A DNA stretch of 48,374 nucleotides from DASZBX01 sp035943635 (GTDB taxonomy: Bacteria; Actinomycetota; Actinomycetes; Streptomycetales; Catenulisporaceae): NCBI GenBank assembly GCA_035943635.1, contig DASZBX010000139.1:1-48374 (forward strand), read 5' to 3'. Shown here one piece after another: positions 32,355 to 40,937 of this stretch. The position numbers were made by a program, and so were the translations under genes. The notes under the pieces are model-generated. The model had not been told where the DNA came from. It saw nothing but the letters and a program-made list of their open reading frames with translations, and ran no database searches. The stretch's first letter is position 1. The number at the start of each line of letters is the position of its first letter.

Positions 32355-33331
32355 AAGCGGCCGTCATCGGAGCGGCCGGCTACGTCGGCGGCGAACTGCT
32401 GCGGCTGGCGCTCGGGCACGCCGAGATCGAGGTGGCGCAGGCGACCTCGCGCAAGCACGCCGGCCGGCCGCTCGGACACGTCCACCCCAACCTCGGACAC
32501 CACGGCGCGATCGTGTTCACCAAACCCGAGGAACTCGAACCAGTCGACGTCGCCTTCGTCTGCCTTCCGCACGGCGAGTTCGCTCGGATACACGAGCGGG
32601 TGCACCAGGCCGCGCGGATAGTGGTCGATCTGAGCACCGACTTCCGCGACCCCGAACAGGCCGCGGAACACGGCTACCGGACCGGCCTGCCGGAACTGTT
32701 CCGGGCCGAACTGGCCGGGGCGACCCGGATCAGTGTGCCCGGCTGCATGGCCACCGCCGCAGCGGTGGCGCTCAAGCCCCTGGTCGACGCGGGGTTGGTC
32801 GACGGCGACGTGATCGTCGACGCGCGGACCGGCTCCAGCGGTGCGGGCACCGCGCTGAGCGAAGCCACGCACCACCCGGTCCGCCACCACGCGATGCGGA
32901 TCTACCAGGCGGCCGGGCACCGGCACGAGCGGGAGATAGACCGGCTGTGCGGCGCGCGAACCCGGATGACGGTCACCGCGGTGCCGTTGGTCCGCGGAGT
33001 CCAAGTGGTGCTGCATGTGCGCCCGCCGAGCCCGGTGAGCAGGGCCGACGTGTGGGATGCCTACCGCGCCAGCTACCCGGCGGAGCCGTTCGTCCGGCTC
33101 GTGGCGCGCCGGGCCGGCCTGCACCGGCTGCCCGACCCGCAGTTCCTTTCCGGCGGCAACTTCCTGGACCTCGGTTTCGACCTGGACCGGGACGGCGGCC
33201 GGATCGTGGCCGTGGCGGCTTTGGACAACCTGGTCAAGGGCGCGGCCGGGGGAGCGGTGCAGAGCTTGAACGTCGCCGTCGGCCTGGCGGAGCGCACGGG
33301 CCTGGAATTCCCCGGCCTGAGCCCGGCGTGA
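32351..33331 (+). CDS. LysY/ArgC-like acyl-phosphate reductase
   Basis: This 326-residue NADPH-dependent semialdehyde dehydrogenase has the nucleotide loop GAAGYVGGELLRL at residues 7-19, the catalytic Cys in VPGCMATAA near 133, and GNFLDLGFDLDR-type C-terminal sequence. It reduces the acyl phosphate made by the following kinase to an aldehyde while the substrate stays on the carrier protein. The GTG start at 32351 overlaps the previous stop (GTGA), and the next gene overlaps its own stop the same way. It resembles LysY/ArgC enzymes that use LysW. In this cluster the aldehyde product is the likely acceptor for the transketolase. Confidence 0.92.
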   Translation: MKAAVIGAAGYVGGELLRLALGHAEIEVAQATSRKHAGRPLGHVHPNLGHHGAIVFTKPEELEPVDVAFVCLPHGEFARIHERVHQAARIVVDLSTDFRDPEQAAEHGYRTGLPELFRAELAGATRISVPGCMATAAAVALKPLVDAGLVDGDVIVDARTGSSGAGTALSEATHHPVRHHAMRIYQAAGHRHEREIDRLCGARTRMTVTAVPLVRGVQVVLHVRPPSPVSRADVWDAYRASYPAEPFVRLVARRAGLHRLPDPQFLSGGNFLDLGFDLDRDGGRIVAVAALDNLVKGAAGGAVQSLNVAVGLAERTGLEFPGLSPA

Positions 33332-34182
33332 GGGGGGAGACGGTCATCGACGGGATCATCGTGATCAAGATCGGCGGGGCGGTGCGCCCCGACCCGGTCC
33401 TGGACGACATAGCAGCGCTTACCGCGGAAGGCACCGGAGTGGTCCTGGTTCACGGCGGCGGCGGGGAGGTGGACCGGTTGGCCGCCCGGCTCGGCGTGCC
33501 CTCGCGCATCATCCAGTCCCCGGACGGCACCAGCAGTCGGCGCACGGATCCGCAGACGCTCGACGTGCTCGCCATGGCCCTGCTCGGCCGGGTCAAGCCC
33601 GCCCTGGTCGGCGGCCTGCGGGCCCGTGGCGTGCAGGCTCTCGGGCTCAACGGCGCGGACGCCGGCCTGCTCACCGCCCGGCGCAAACAGGTCCTGCGCT
33701 CGGTCGAGGACGGGCGCACAGTCCTGATCCGCGACGACCGCTCCGGCCAGGTCACCGAGGTCCGAACCGGCCCGCTGCCGGCCCTGCTGGCCGGCGGCGT
33801 CGTCCCAGTGCTCTCCCCGCCGGCCGCCGACGCACAGGGCGAACTGCTCAACGTTGACGCCGACCAGGTGGCCGCGCAAATCGCCGCCGCCCTCGGCGCG
33901 AGCGCCCTGTTCCTGCTGACCGACGCACCGGGAGTGCTGCGCGACCCGAGCGACCCCGGCAGCGTCATTGGCGAACTGTCCGCGGACGCGCCCGAGGCCC
34001 GAGGACGGATGCGGCACAAGGTACGCGCGGCCCGGCTGGCCGCCGCCACCGTGCCGACGGTGATGATCGGATCCGGCTGCGTCGAACATCCGGTGCGGGC
34101 GGCGCTGGCTGGCGCGGGCACCACGGTCCTTTCCGGCCGCAACATCGCGCCCGCGGACAGCCCGAAACGGAGCCAGCCATGA
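33328..34182 (+). CDS. LysZ/ArgB-like amino acid kinase
   Basis: This 284-residue amino acid kinase family protein has VIKIGGAV near residue 12, VLVHGGGGEVDRL near 39, and NVDADQVAAQIAAALGASALFLLTDAPGV near 175-200. ArgB and LysZ enzymes phosphorylate the side-chain carboxyl of an amino-protected glutamate or aminoadipate. In this setting the amine is held by the LysW-type carrier. GTG 33328 overlaps the previous stop, and the end overlaps the peptidase start by four bases. The gene order carrier, ligase, reductase, kinase, hydrolase is the secondary-metabolism version of the LysW set. Confidence 0.92.
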   Translation: MRGETVIDGIIVIKIGGAVRPDPVLDDIAALTAEGTGVVLVHGGGGEVDRLAARLGVPSRIIQSPDGTSSRRTDPQTLDVLAMALLGRVKPALVGGLRARGVQALGLNGADAGLLTARRKQVLRSVEDGRTVLIRDDRSGQVTEVRTGPLPALLAGGVVPVLSPPAADAQGELLNVDADQVAAQIAAALGASALFLLTDAPGVLRDPSDPGSVIGELSADAPEARGRMRHKVRAARLAAATVPTVMIGSGCVEHPVRAALAGAGTTVLSGRNIAPADSPKRSQP

Positions 34183-35273
34183 TCTCCGCCACCGACCACC
34201 CCACCTGGCTGCTGAGCTCCGCGTTGTCGATCCCGTCCGAATCGGGAGGCGAAGGTCGGCTCGTCACGTTTCTGGCCGACCAACTGGTGCGGATAGGCCT
34301 GGAATCCCATGTGGATGAGGCTGGCAATGTGCACGGCCTGATCGGTCCGCCGGACCAGCCGACCATCATGCTGTTAGGGCACATCGACACCGTGCCGGGC
34401 CAGGTCCCGGTCTGCCGGGTCGGGGACCTGCTCTACGGCCGCGGCGCGGTCGACGCGAAAGGCCCCTTCGTCGCCATGGCCTGCGCCGCCGCGCGCACCT
34501 GCGGCGTGCGGGTACACCTGGTCGGCGCGGTCGGCGAAGAGGAACCCGGCTCGCGCGGCACCCGGTACCTGATGGACACCGTGCCGGCGCCGCACGCCGT
34601 GGTGATCGGCGAACCCAGCGGCTGGGACGGAGTCTGCCTCGGCTACAAGGGCCGGGTCGGGGTCTGGTACGAGGTTTCCACCCCGCCGCTGCACACCAGC
34701 AGCCCGCAGCCCTCCGCGGTCGAGTCCGCGGCCGAGTTCGCCCGGACCGTGCAGGACTACCTGGCCGCGGTCTCCCGCTCCGCGGATCCCGTCGCCTTCG
34801 AGGCCGCGGCGGCGAAGCTGGTCCGGCTGGAGGGGGACCTGAGCCGGGCCGAGGCCTTCCTGACCTGCCGGGTGCCGGTCGGCTTCGACTTCGACGCGTT
34901 CGAACGCAGGCTGCGCCGGTTCGGCCGCGGCGCCTTCCGCTTCGACGAGCGGGTGTCGGCGGTCCGGCGCCCGCGCGGGGACCTGGTGGCCAGCCGGCTG
35001 CGGGCGGCGATCAAAGCGCACGGCGGCGAACCGGTGCTGAAACTGAAAGCGGGGACTTCGGACATGAACGTGGTGGACGCCTGGGGCGTGCCGATGGCCG
35101 CTTACGGTCCCGGCGACGCGCACCTGGACCACACCAGTGACGAGCACATCGTCCTGCCGGAGTTCCTCCGCTCGATCGACGTGCTGGCGGGCGCGCTGGA
35201 ACGGATCGGGGCCGGCCTGGCCGGCCCGGCCCGGCCCGCCGTCGCTGCGGCCACCGGGGCGGGGGAGCGATGA
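34179..35273 (+). CDS. LysK-like M20 metallohydrolase (releases product from AmCP)
   Basis: This 364-residue M20-family metallopeptidase has LLGHIDTVPG (metal His near 68), GRGAVDAKGP (bridging Asp near 91) and GEEEPGSRGT (catalytic and metal Glu near 121). The C-terminal GTSDMNVV and DHTSDEH complete the family signature. LysK-type enzymes cut the amide between the carrier protein and the finished amino acid. Overlaps with the kinase (ATGA) and the SDR (ATGA) show tight coupling. The gene has a TTA codon at 34374-34376. It most likely frees the diamino-dihydroxy acid once the transketolase and aminotransferase have acted. Confidence 0.9.
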   Translation: MISATDHPTWLLSSALSIPSESGGEGRLVTFLADQLVRIGLESHVDEAGNVHGLIGPPDQPTIMLLGHIDTVPGQVPVCRVGDLLYGRGAVDAKGPFVAMACAAARTCGVRVHLVGAVGEEEPGSRGTRYLMDTVPAPHAVVIGEPSGWDGVCLGYKGRVGVWYEVSTPPLHTSSPQPSAVESAAEFARTVQDYLAAVSRSADPVAFEAAAAKLVRLEGDLSRAEAFLTCRVPVGFDFDAFERRLRRFGRGAFRFDERVSAVRRPRGDLVASRLRAAIKAHGGEPVLKLKAGTSDMNVVDAWGVPMAAYGPGDAHLDHTSDEHIVLPEFLRSIDVLAGALERIGAGLAGPARPAVAAATGAGER

Positions 35274-36088
35274 GACTCGAAGGAAAGGTCGCGATGATCA
35301 CCGGGGCGGCCCGCGCGCTCGGCCGCTCGCACGCGCTCGCCTTCGCCCGGGAGGGCGCGGACCTGCTCCTGGTCGACCTGGCCCGGGTGCCGGGACCGAA
35401 CCCGCTGGCCGGCCGCAAGGATCTGGAGACCGCGGCCGCGGCCTGCCGCAGGATCGGCAGCACCGTGGTCACCGCGGTCGCCGACGTCCGCTCCCAGGCC
35501 GAGGTGGACGCCGCGGTCGCCGCGGGCATCGACGAGTTCGGCCGGATCGACATCCTGGTCAACAACGCCGGCCTGCTCGTACCGGGCGGGGTCCGCTCGC
35601 ACGAGGTGAGCGAGGAGGACTGGAACCTGGTCCTAGACGTCAACCTCGGGGGGACCTGGCGTTGCTGCAAGGCCGTGCTGCCGCATATGGTCCGCTGCCG
35701 CTCCGGCTCGATCATCAACATGGGCTCGACCGGGAGCCGGGTTGCCTTCGAGCTGTACTCCTGCTACGTCGCCTCCAAGCACGCCGTGGCCGGCCTGACC
35801 AAGGCCCTGGCCCTGGAGTACGGGCATTTCGGGATCCGGGTGAACACCGTGTGCGCGAGCACCGTGGCCGCCGACGAGGCCTTGGGCACCCGCAGCACCG
35901 CGGACGTGGCCCGGGAGATGGGATCGAGCCTCGCCGACTACGAGAGCAGGTCCGCGGGCCAGCATCCGATCGGCCGGCTGGTCACCGCGGCCGAGGTCTC
36001 CGCCGCCTGCCTGTGGCTGGCCAGCTCGGAGTCCAGCGGCAGCACCGGGTCCGAACTGTTCGTCGACGGGGGCTTCACCGCGCGCTGA
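35270..36088 (+). CDS. SDR oxidoreductase, resembling mycofactocin-coupled type
   Basis: This 272-residue short-chain dehydrogenase has the nucleotide loop ITGAARALGRSHALA, NNAG near residue 102, and the catalytic set Ser (INMGSTGS), Tyr and Lys (YVASK near 166). The GRSHA motif and a loop of about 15 residues after the second strand (RVPGPNPLAGRKDLE) are features I associate with mycofactocin-coupled SDRs, which keep a bound NAD and need an external electron acceptor. Its start overlaps the hydrolase stop, so it acts in the diamino-acid pathway or on its peptide product. It may oxidise a hydroxyl of the heptanoate chain. The known carrier-pathway steps do not require it, so its exact step is open. 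Confidence 0.8.
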   Translation: MRLEGKVAMITGAARALGRSHALAFAREGADLLLVDLARVPGPNPLAGRKDLETAAAACRRIGSTVVTAVADVRSQAEVDAAVAAGIDEFGRIDILVNNAGLLVPGGVRSHEVSEEDWNLVLDVNLGGTWRCCKAVLPHMVRCRSGSIINMGSTGSRVAFELYSCYVASKHAVAGLTKALALEYGHFGIRVNTVCASTVAADEALGTRSTADVAREMGSSLADYESRSAGQHPIGRLVTAAEVSAACLWLASSESSGSTGSELFVDGGFTAR

Positions 36089-36123
36089 CGCGCCGGCGGC
36101 CGCCCCTGGAAAGAGGAGGATCG

Positions 36124-39100
36124 ATGCAAACGCGCGAGGAAGCAGCGGCTGACGCCGAGCCGGAGCCCGCCGGCGCCTTGGAACGGCGCCTGGCCGCGCT
36201 CAGCCCGGCCCAGCGCAGCCTGCTCGAACGCATCCTGGCAGATCGCTGGCACGACGGTCGGCAGATCCGCCGCCGCCCCGCTGGCTCGGGCGCGCCGGCC
36301 GGACCGGACACCGGATTGCCGGTGTCCTACGAGCAGGAGCGGCTCTGGTTCATGAACGAGTTGCTCGCCCGGCGCGAGATCTTCCACGTGCCGATCGCGC
36401 TGGAACTGGTCGGCCGGGTCGACCCCGCGGCGCTCGGCCGCTCGCTCGGCCGGCTCGCCGACCGGCACGAAGCCTTGCGGACCGTGTTCGCCGACACCAC
36501 CGCGGGCCCGCGCCAGATCGTGCTCGACCACGTCGGCGTACCACTGGACCTGCACTCGCACCGCGACGCGGCCGACCCTGCCGCACGGGCCCGCGCCGAC
36601 GCCTCCGCCTCGGTGAACCTGCCGTTCGACCTGCGGACCGGCCCGCTGCTGCGCTGCGCACTGCACGAGATCGAGCCCGATCGGCACCTGTTCCTGCTCA
36701 CCCAGCACCACATCATCTCCGACTACTGGTCCCTGGGGATCCTACTCGAAGACCTCGGGGCGCTGTACGCAAGCGAACTCGGCCTCGGAGCCGACCTGCC
36801 CCCGGTGGACCTGCACTACCCGGACTTCGCCTACTGGCAGCGCGAGACCATGGGCCGCGCGGCCCTGGACACGCACCTGGACTATTGGCGCGACCGGCTC
36901 GCCGACGCGCCCGAGACCCTCGACCTGCCGCTGGACCACGCGCGGCCGCCGGTGCGGCGCAGCCAGGGCCGGTTCCACCGGGTCCAGTTCGCGCCGCCGC
37001 TGCTGGATCGGGCCCGGGATCTGGCCCGGCAGAACGCCACCACCCCGCTCGCGGTCTTCCTGGCCGGATACGCCGCGCTCCTGGGCCGGCTCACCCGGGC
37101 CGAAGACGTGGTGATCGGTGTGCCGGTCGCCGGGCGCACCCAGCCCGAGACCCAGCGGATGGTCGGCTACTTCCTGAACTGGCTGGCGATCCGGATCCGG
37201 CTCGACGGGCGTCCGTCGACCCGCGAACTGATCATCCGGACCAGGGACGCGCTGGCCGAGGCGATGGTGCACCAGGACGTGCCGTTCGACCTCTTGGTGC
37301 ACGAACTGCAACCGGCCCGCCGGCGCGGCGGGACGCCGATCTTCCAGACCTCTTTCAGCCTGCGCGACGGTGCGCCCGAACCACCGCGGCTGCCCGGGCT
37401 GCAGGTGGGCTTCGCCGACCTCGACGGGGGCGCGACCCATTTCGACTTGATGGGTGAGCTCTGGTGCGAGCAGGACCGGGTCGTCGGCTACCTGCCGTAT
37501 GACGACGAACTGTTCGACGAGGACACCGTGGCGGACTACGCCGACCGGCTCGGCCGCCTGCTCACTGCTGGGACCGCCGAACCGGACCGCCCGGTGGCCA
37601 CCTTGCCGCTGACCGCCGGGGGGCAGTCGGCCGGCCTGGTCCGGGTGCTGGAGCCGGCAGCCGTCGTCGGCACCTTGCACGACCGGTTCCGGGAACAGGC
37701 CGCGGCCCGCCCGGACGCGATCGCCGTCACGGACGAGGAAACCCGGCTCAGCTACGCCGAACTGGACCACCGGGCGAACCGGATCGCCCGGGTGCTGCGC
37801 GATCAAGGCGTGCGGCCCGGGGCGATCGTCGGACTCGTCTTGGACCGCACCGTCGACCTGGTGGCCGCCGTGCTTGGCGTGCTCGGCTGCGGAGCGGCCT
37901 ACCTTCCGGTGGACCCGGAGGCCCCGGCGGACCGCGCGGCCGCCCAGTTCGCCGATTGCGCGGTGGCCGCGGTGCTGACCACGGCCGATCTGCTCGACCG
38001 GTTGCCGCAGGACCCGCCGCCGGTCCTGGAACTGGATTGGGCCGCGGCTCCGCTCACCGAGGCGGATGAGACGCCTCCGGGCGTGGACGTGCCCGCCTCG
38101 GCACCGGCCTACGTCATCTACACCTCCGGTTCGACCGGAGCGCCCAAGGGTGTCGTGGTCACCCATGCCAATGTATTGCGGCTTTTCACCTCGGCCGGCC
38201 GACTGTTCGAACTCGGACCGGATGAGGTATGGACGCTCTTTCACTCCTACGCCTTCGACTTCTCCGTCTGGGAGCTGTGGGGCGCGCTGCTGCACGGCGC
38301 CCGTCTCGTGGTCGTCCCCCAGTGGACCACCAGGGCGCCCGACGCGTTCGCCGAACTGCTCGAACACGAACAGGTGACCATGCTCAGCCAGACGCCCTCG
38401 GCGTTCAGGCAACTGGCCCGGGTGGTGCTCTCGGATCCGCGGCCGCTGTGCCTGCGCCACGTCGTCTTCGGCGGGGAGGCCCTGGACCACGCCGCGCTGG
38501 CCAAGTGGGTCGGCGTGTTCGGCGACGAGAAACCCCGGCTGATCAACATGTACGGCATCACCGAGACGACCGTGCACGTCACCTTCCGCAGGTTCGTGGC
38601 GCAGGACCTCGCCCAGGACCGCTCCCTGATCGGCGACCCGCTGCCGGACCTGGCGCTGTACCTGCTCGACCCGGAACTGCAACCGGTGCCCGCCGGGGTC
38701 CCCGGGGAGATCCACGTCGGCGGCGCCGGAGTCGCCCTCGGCTACCTCGGCGCGCCCGGACTGACCGCGCAGCGGATGCTCCCGGACCCGTTCTCCACGG
38801 CACCCGGCGCCCGGATGTACGCCTCGGGGGACCTGGCCCTGCGCCGCCGGGACGGAGAGTTCGTCTACCTGGGCCGAGCCGACGACCAGCATAAGATCCG
38901 CGGTCACCGGGTCGAACTCGGCGAGATCAGGGCCGCGCTGCTGCGGCTGCCCGAGGTCGCCGACGCGGCCGTGCTGGTGGCCGAGGACCGGTTCGGGGCT
39001 AAGGCCCTGACCGCGTACGTCGTGCGCCGGCCGGAGACCGAGGTCACCGCGACCCGGATCCGCCGCGGCCTGCTGCGCACCCTGCCGGACTGGATGGTGC

Positions 39101-40719
39101 CCGCTTCCGTGGTCGTGGTCGAGGCACTCGCGCTGACCCGCAACGGGAAACTGGACCGGCACGCCCTGGCCGCCCGCGGCCAGGCGCCGGGCGGACACGG
39201 TCAGGCGGTGCCACCGGTCGGACCGCAGGCCGAGGCCCTGGCCCGGATCTGGTCCGAACTGCTCGGCGTGCCGGACATCGGCGCCGAGGACGATTTCTTC
39301 GAACTCGGCGGACACTCACTGATGGTGGTGCACCTGGTCGGCCGGATCCGCGCGGAACTCGGCGTGGACATGCCGATGGAGGTCCTCTTCCAGCACGCCG
39401 AACTACAAGCCATGGCCGACACCTTGGCCGAACTGCGCGCCAGTGCAGGGTCCGGGGCCGCGCAACCACAGACCGACGCCGGTTCCACTGCCGTTGCCGC
39501 CGCCCCCGATGCCGACGCGGACTTGCGCGCCGTCACCGAGGAGGTCGCCGCCCGCCTCGCCCACCTGCCGCGCGCCGCCACCCGGCCGCGGGCAGCCACC
39601 GCGCCGTGGAACGCCGTCCTGCTCACCGGCGCGACCGGTTTCGTCGGAGCGTTCGTCCTGGCCGAACTACTGTCGCAGGGCGATCACGTGACCTGCCTGG
39701 TCCGCGGCGACCAAGGACGCGAACGTGTGATCGGGAATCTGACCGGGCTCAAGCTGTGGCGTCCGGAATACTCCGGTCTGCTCGAAACGGTGACCGGCGA
39801 CCTGTGCGAACCGAGACTGGGTCTGGCGTCGGAGACCTACGACGCGCTGACCGGCCGGATCGGCCGGATCATGCACTGCGCCGCCTGGGTCAACCACGTC
39901 TACCCCTACGCCCCGCTGGCCGCGGCCAACGCCCACAGCGCGGGCAAGCTGCTGGAGTTCGCCGCGACCGGAGCCCGCAAGCACCTGACCCTGGTGTCCA
40001 CGGGTTCCGTGCTGGACGCGGCCGACCACCCTCGCGGGGCCGAGATCGAGGCCGGGCCGCTGACCGTGCTGGCCCCCGAGCGGGCCGGCTACGTCCGGTC
40101 CAAGGCGGTGGCCGAACTCTACCTCGCCCACGCCGCGGACCTGGGCGTGCCCGCGCTCGTGGTGCGGGCCCCGAGCGTGTTCGGCGACCGGACCGAGTAC
40201 CAGATCAATCCGGCGGACGCGATCTGGAACTGGACCAAGGCGATCATCCTGACCGGCCGGTACCCGGCCAGCTTCGCCGACCCGGACAACGAACTCTTCC
40301 AGGCACTGCCGGCCGACGCCGCGGCCCGCGCCGTCCTGTCGGCGGCCGAACCCGCTGATCCGGACGGATGTCGGTACGTCAACGCGATCCCCAACGTCGT
40401 CTGCGGCGCCGCCGGGCTGCTGGCCGGGGTGCGCGCCGCCGGCTTCGAGCCGGCCGCCGAACCCGACCGCGACTGGTACCGGCGGGTGGGCGGACTCGAC
40501 TCCGGCGAGGTCTGGGTGGCCGCCATCGCGGCCCAGATCGCCGCCGGCCCGGATCCGTCGGCGGCCAGGCGGCTGCACCGGTTCCGGACCGACGACCGGC
40601 GCGCGCTCGCCGAGCCGGTCGACGCACAGGCCATCTCGTCGCCGACGGACTTGGCCGGATACATCGGTTCTCTGCTTGCGTCCAGAGAACCCGGAAATGA
40701 AGGGACGGCACCGCAATGA
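36124..40719 (+). CDS. NRPS module C-A(Thr)-PCP-reductase, probable release module
   Basis: This 1531-residue NRPS has C (60-490; HHIISDY near 195), A (520-1020; TSGSTGAPKG near 667), PCP (1035-1100; LGGHSLM, Ser near 1064) and a C-terminal thioester reductase (1160-1510; TGATGFVGAF near 1167, YVRSK near 1321). By eye the A-domain specificity positions read D-F-W-S-F-G-M-V-H-K, which differ at two places from the threonine code DFWNIGMVHK. The reductase would release the chain as an aldehyde. Azinomycin B ends in an enol-aldehyde unit derived from threonine, so this fits the terminal module. A strong AAAGAGGAGG site precedes ATG 36124. The stop overlaps the MbtH gene start. Confidence 0.9.
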   Translation: MQTREEAAADAEPEPAGALERRLAALSPAQRSLLERILADRWHDGRQIRRRPAGSGAPAGPDTGLPVSYEQERLWFMNELLARREIFHVPIALELVGRVDPAALGRSLGRLADRHEALRTVFADTTAGPRQIVLDHVGVPLDLHSHRDAADPAARARADASASVNLPFDLRTGPLLRCALHEIEPDRHLFLLTQHHIISDYWSLGILLEDLGALYASELGLGADLPPVDLHYPDFAYWQRETMGRAALDTHLDYWRDRLADAPETLDLPLDHARPPVRRSQGRFHRVQFAPPLLDRARDLARQNATTPLAVFLAGYAALLGRLTRAEDVVIGVPVAGRTQPETQRMVGYFLNWLAIRIRLDGRPSTRELIIRTRDALAEAMVHQDVPFDLLVHELQPARRRGGTPIFQTSFSLRDGAPEPPRLPGLQVGFADLDGGATHFDLMGELWCEQDRVVGYLPYDDELFDEDTVADYADRLGRLLTAGTAEPDRPVATLPLTAGGQSAGLVRVLEPAAVVGTLHDRFREQAAARPDAIAVTDEETRLSYAELDHRANRIARVLRDQGVRPGAIVGLVLDRTVDLVAAVLGVLGCGAAYLPVDPEAPADRAAAQFADCAVAAVLTTADLLDRLPQDPPPVLELDWAAAPLTEADETPPGVDVPASAPAYVIYTSGSTGAPKGVVVTHANVLRLFTSAGRLFELGPDEVWTLFHSYAFDFSVWELWGALLHGARLVVVPQWTTRAPDAFAELLEHEQVTMLSQTPSAFRQLARVVLSDPRPLCLRHVVFGGEALDHAALAKWVGVFGDEKPRLINMYGITETTVHVTFRRFVAQDLAQDRSLIGDPLPDLALYLLDPELQPVPAGVPGEIHVGGAGVALGYLGAPGLTAQRMLPDPFSTAPGARMYASGDLALRRRDGEFVYLGRADDQHKIRGHRVELGEIRAALLRLPEVADAAVLVAEDRFGAKALTAYVVRRPETEVTATRIRRGLLRTLPDWMVPASVVVVEALALTRNGKLDRHALAARGQAPGGHGQAVPPVGPQAEALARIWSELLGVPDIGAEDDFFELGGHSLMVVHLVGRIRAELGVDMPMEVLFQHAELQAMADTLAELRASAGSGAAQPQTDAGSTAVAAAPDADADLRAVTEEVAARLAHLPRAATRPRAATAPWNAVLLTGATGFVGAFVLAELLSQGDHVTCLVRGDQGRERVIGNLTGLKLWRPEYSGLLETVTGDLCEPRLGLASETYDALTGRIGRIMHCAAWVNHVYPYAPLAAANAHSAGKLLEFAATGARKHLTLVSTGSVLDAADHPRGAEIEAGPLTVLAPERAGYVRSKAVAELYLAHAADLGVPALVVRAPSVFGDRTEYQINPADAIWNWTKAIILTGRYPASFADPDNELFQALPADAAARAVLSAAEPADPDGCRYVNAIPNVVCGAAGLLAGVRAAGFEPAAEPDRDWYRRVGGLDSGEVWVAAIAAQIAAGPDPSAARRLHRFRTDDRRALAEPVDAQAISSPTDLAGYIGSLLASREPGNEGTAPQ

Positions 40720-40937
40720 GTACCGAAGACCGCGTATACCGCGTGGTGGTCAACCATGAGGAGCAGTATTCGATCTGGCCGGCCGACGGACGGATACCGG
40801 ACGGCTGGAGTGAGGAGGGCTTCAGCGGGGCCAAGGACGACTGCCTCGGCCACATCACCCTGGTCTGGACCGACCTGCGTCCGCGCAGCCTGCGTGAGCG
40901 GCTCGCCGCCGGTGCCGAGGGAGGTGACCGGGCATGA
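40716..40937 (+). CDS. MbtH-like protein
   Basis: This 73-residue MbtH family protein has NHEEQYSIWP, IPDGWSEEGF, and the C-terminal block CLGHITLVWTDLRPRSLRER with the conserved Trp residues. MbtH proteins bind adenylation domains and help them fold or work. The gene overlaps both neighbours by four bases (ATGA), so it is made together with the threonine NRPS. It may also serve the other A domains of the cluster, none of which has a fused MbtH. Confidence 0.95.
   Translation: MSTEDRVYRVVVNHEEQYSIWPADGRIPDGWSEEGFSGAKDDCLGHITLVWTDLRPRSLRERLAAGAEGGDRA

Noticed and set aside
36742..39315. 857-codon open frame on the minus strand
   Set aside because: It is antisense to the threonine NRPS, which has full domain motifs in its frame. 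The antisense product has no family features.
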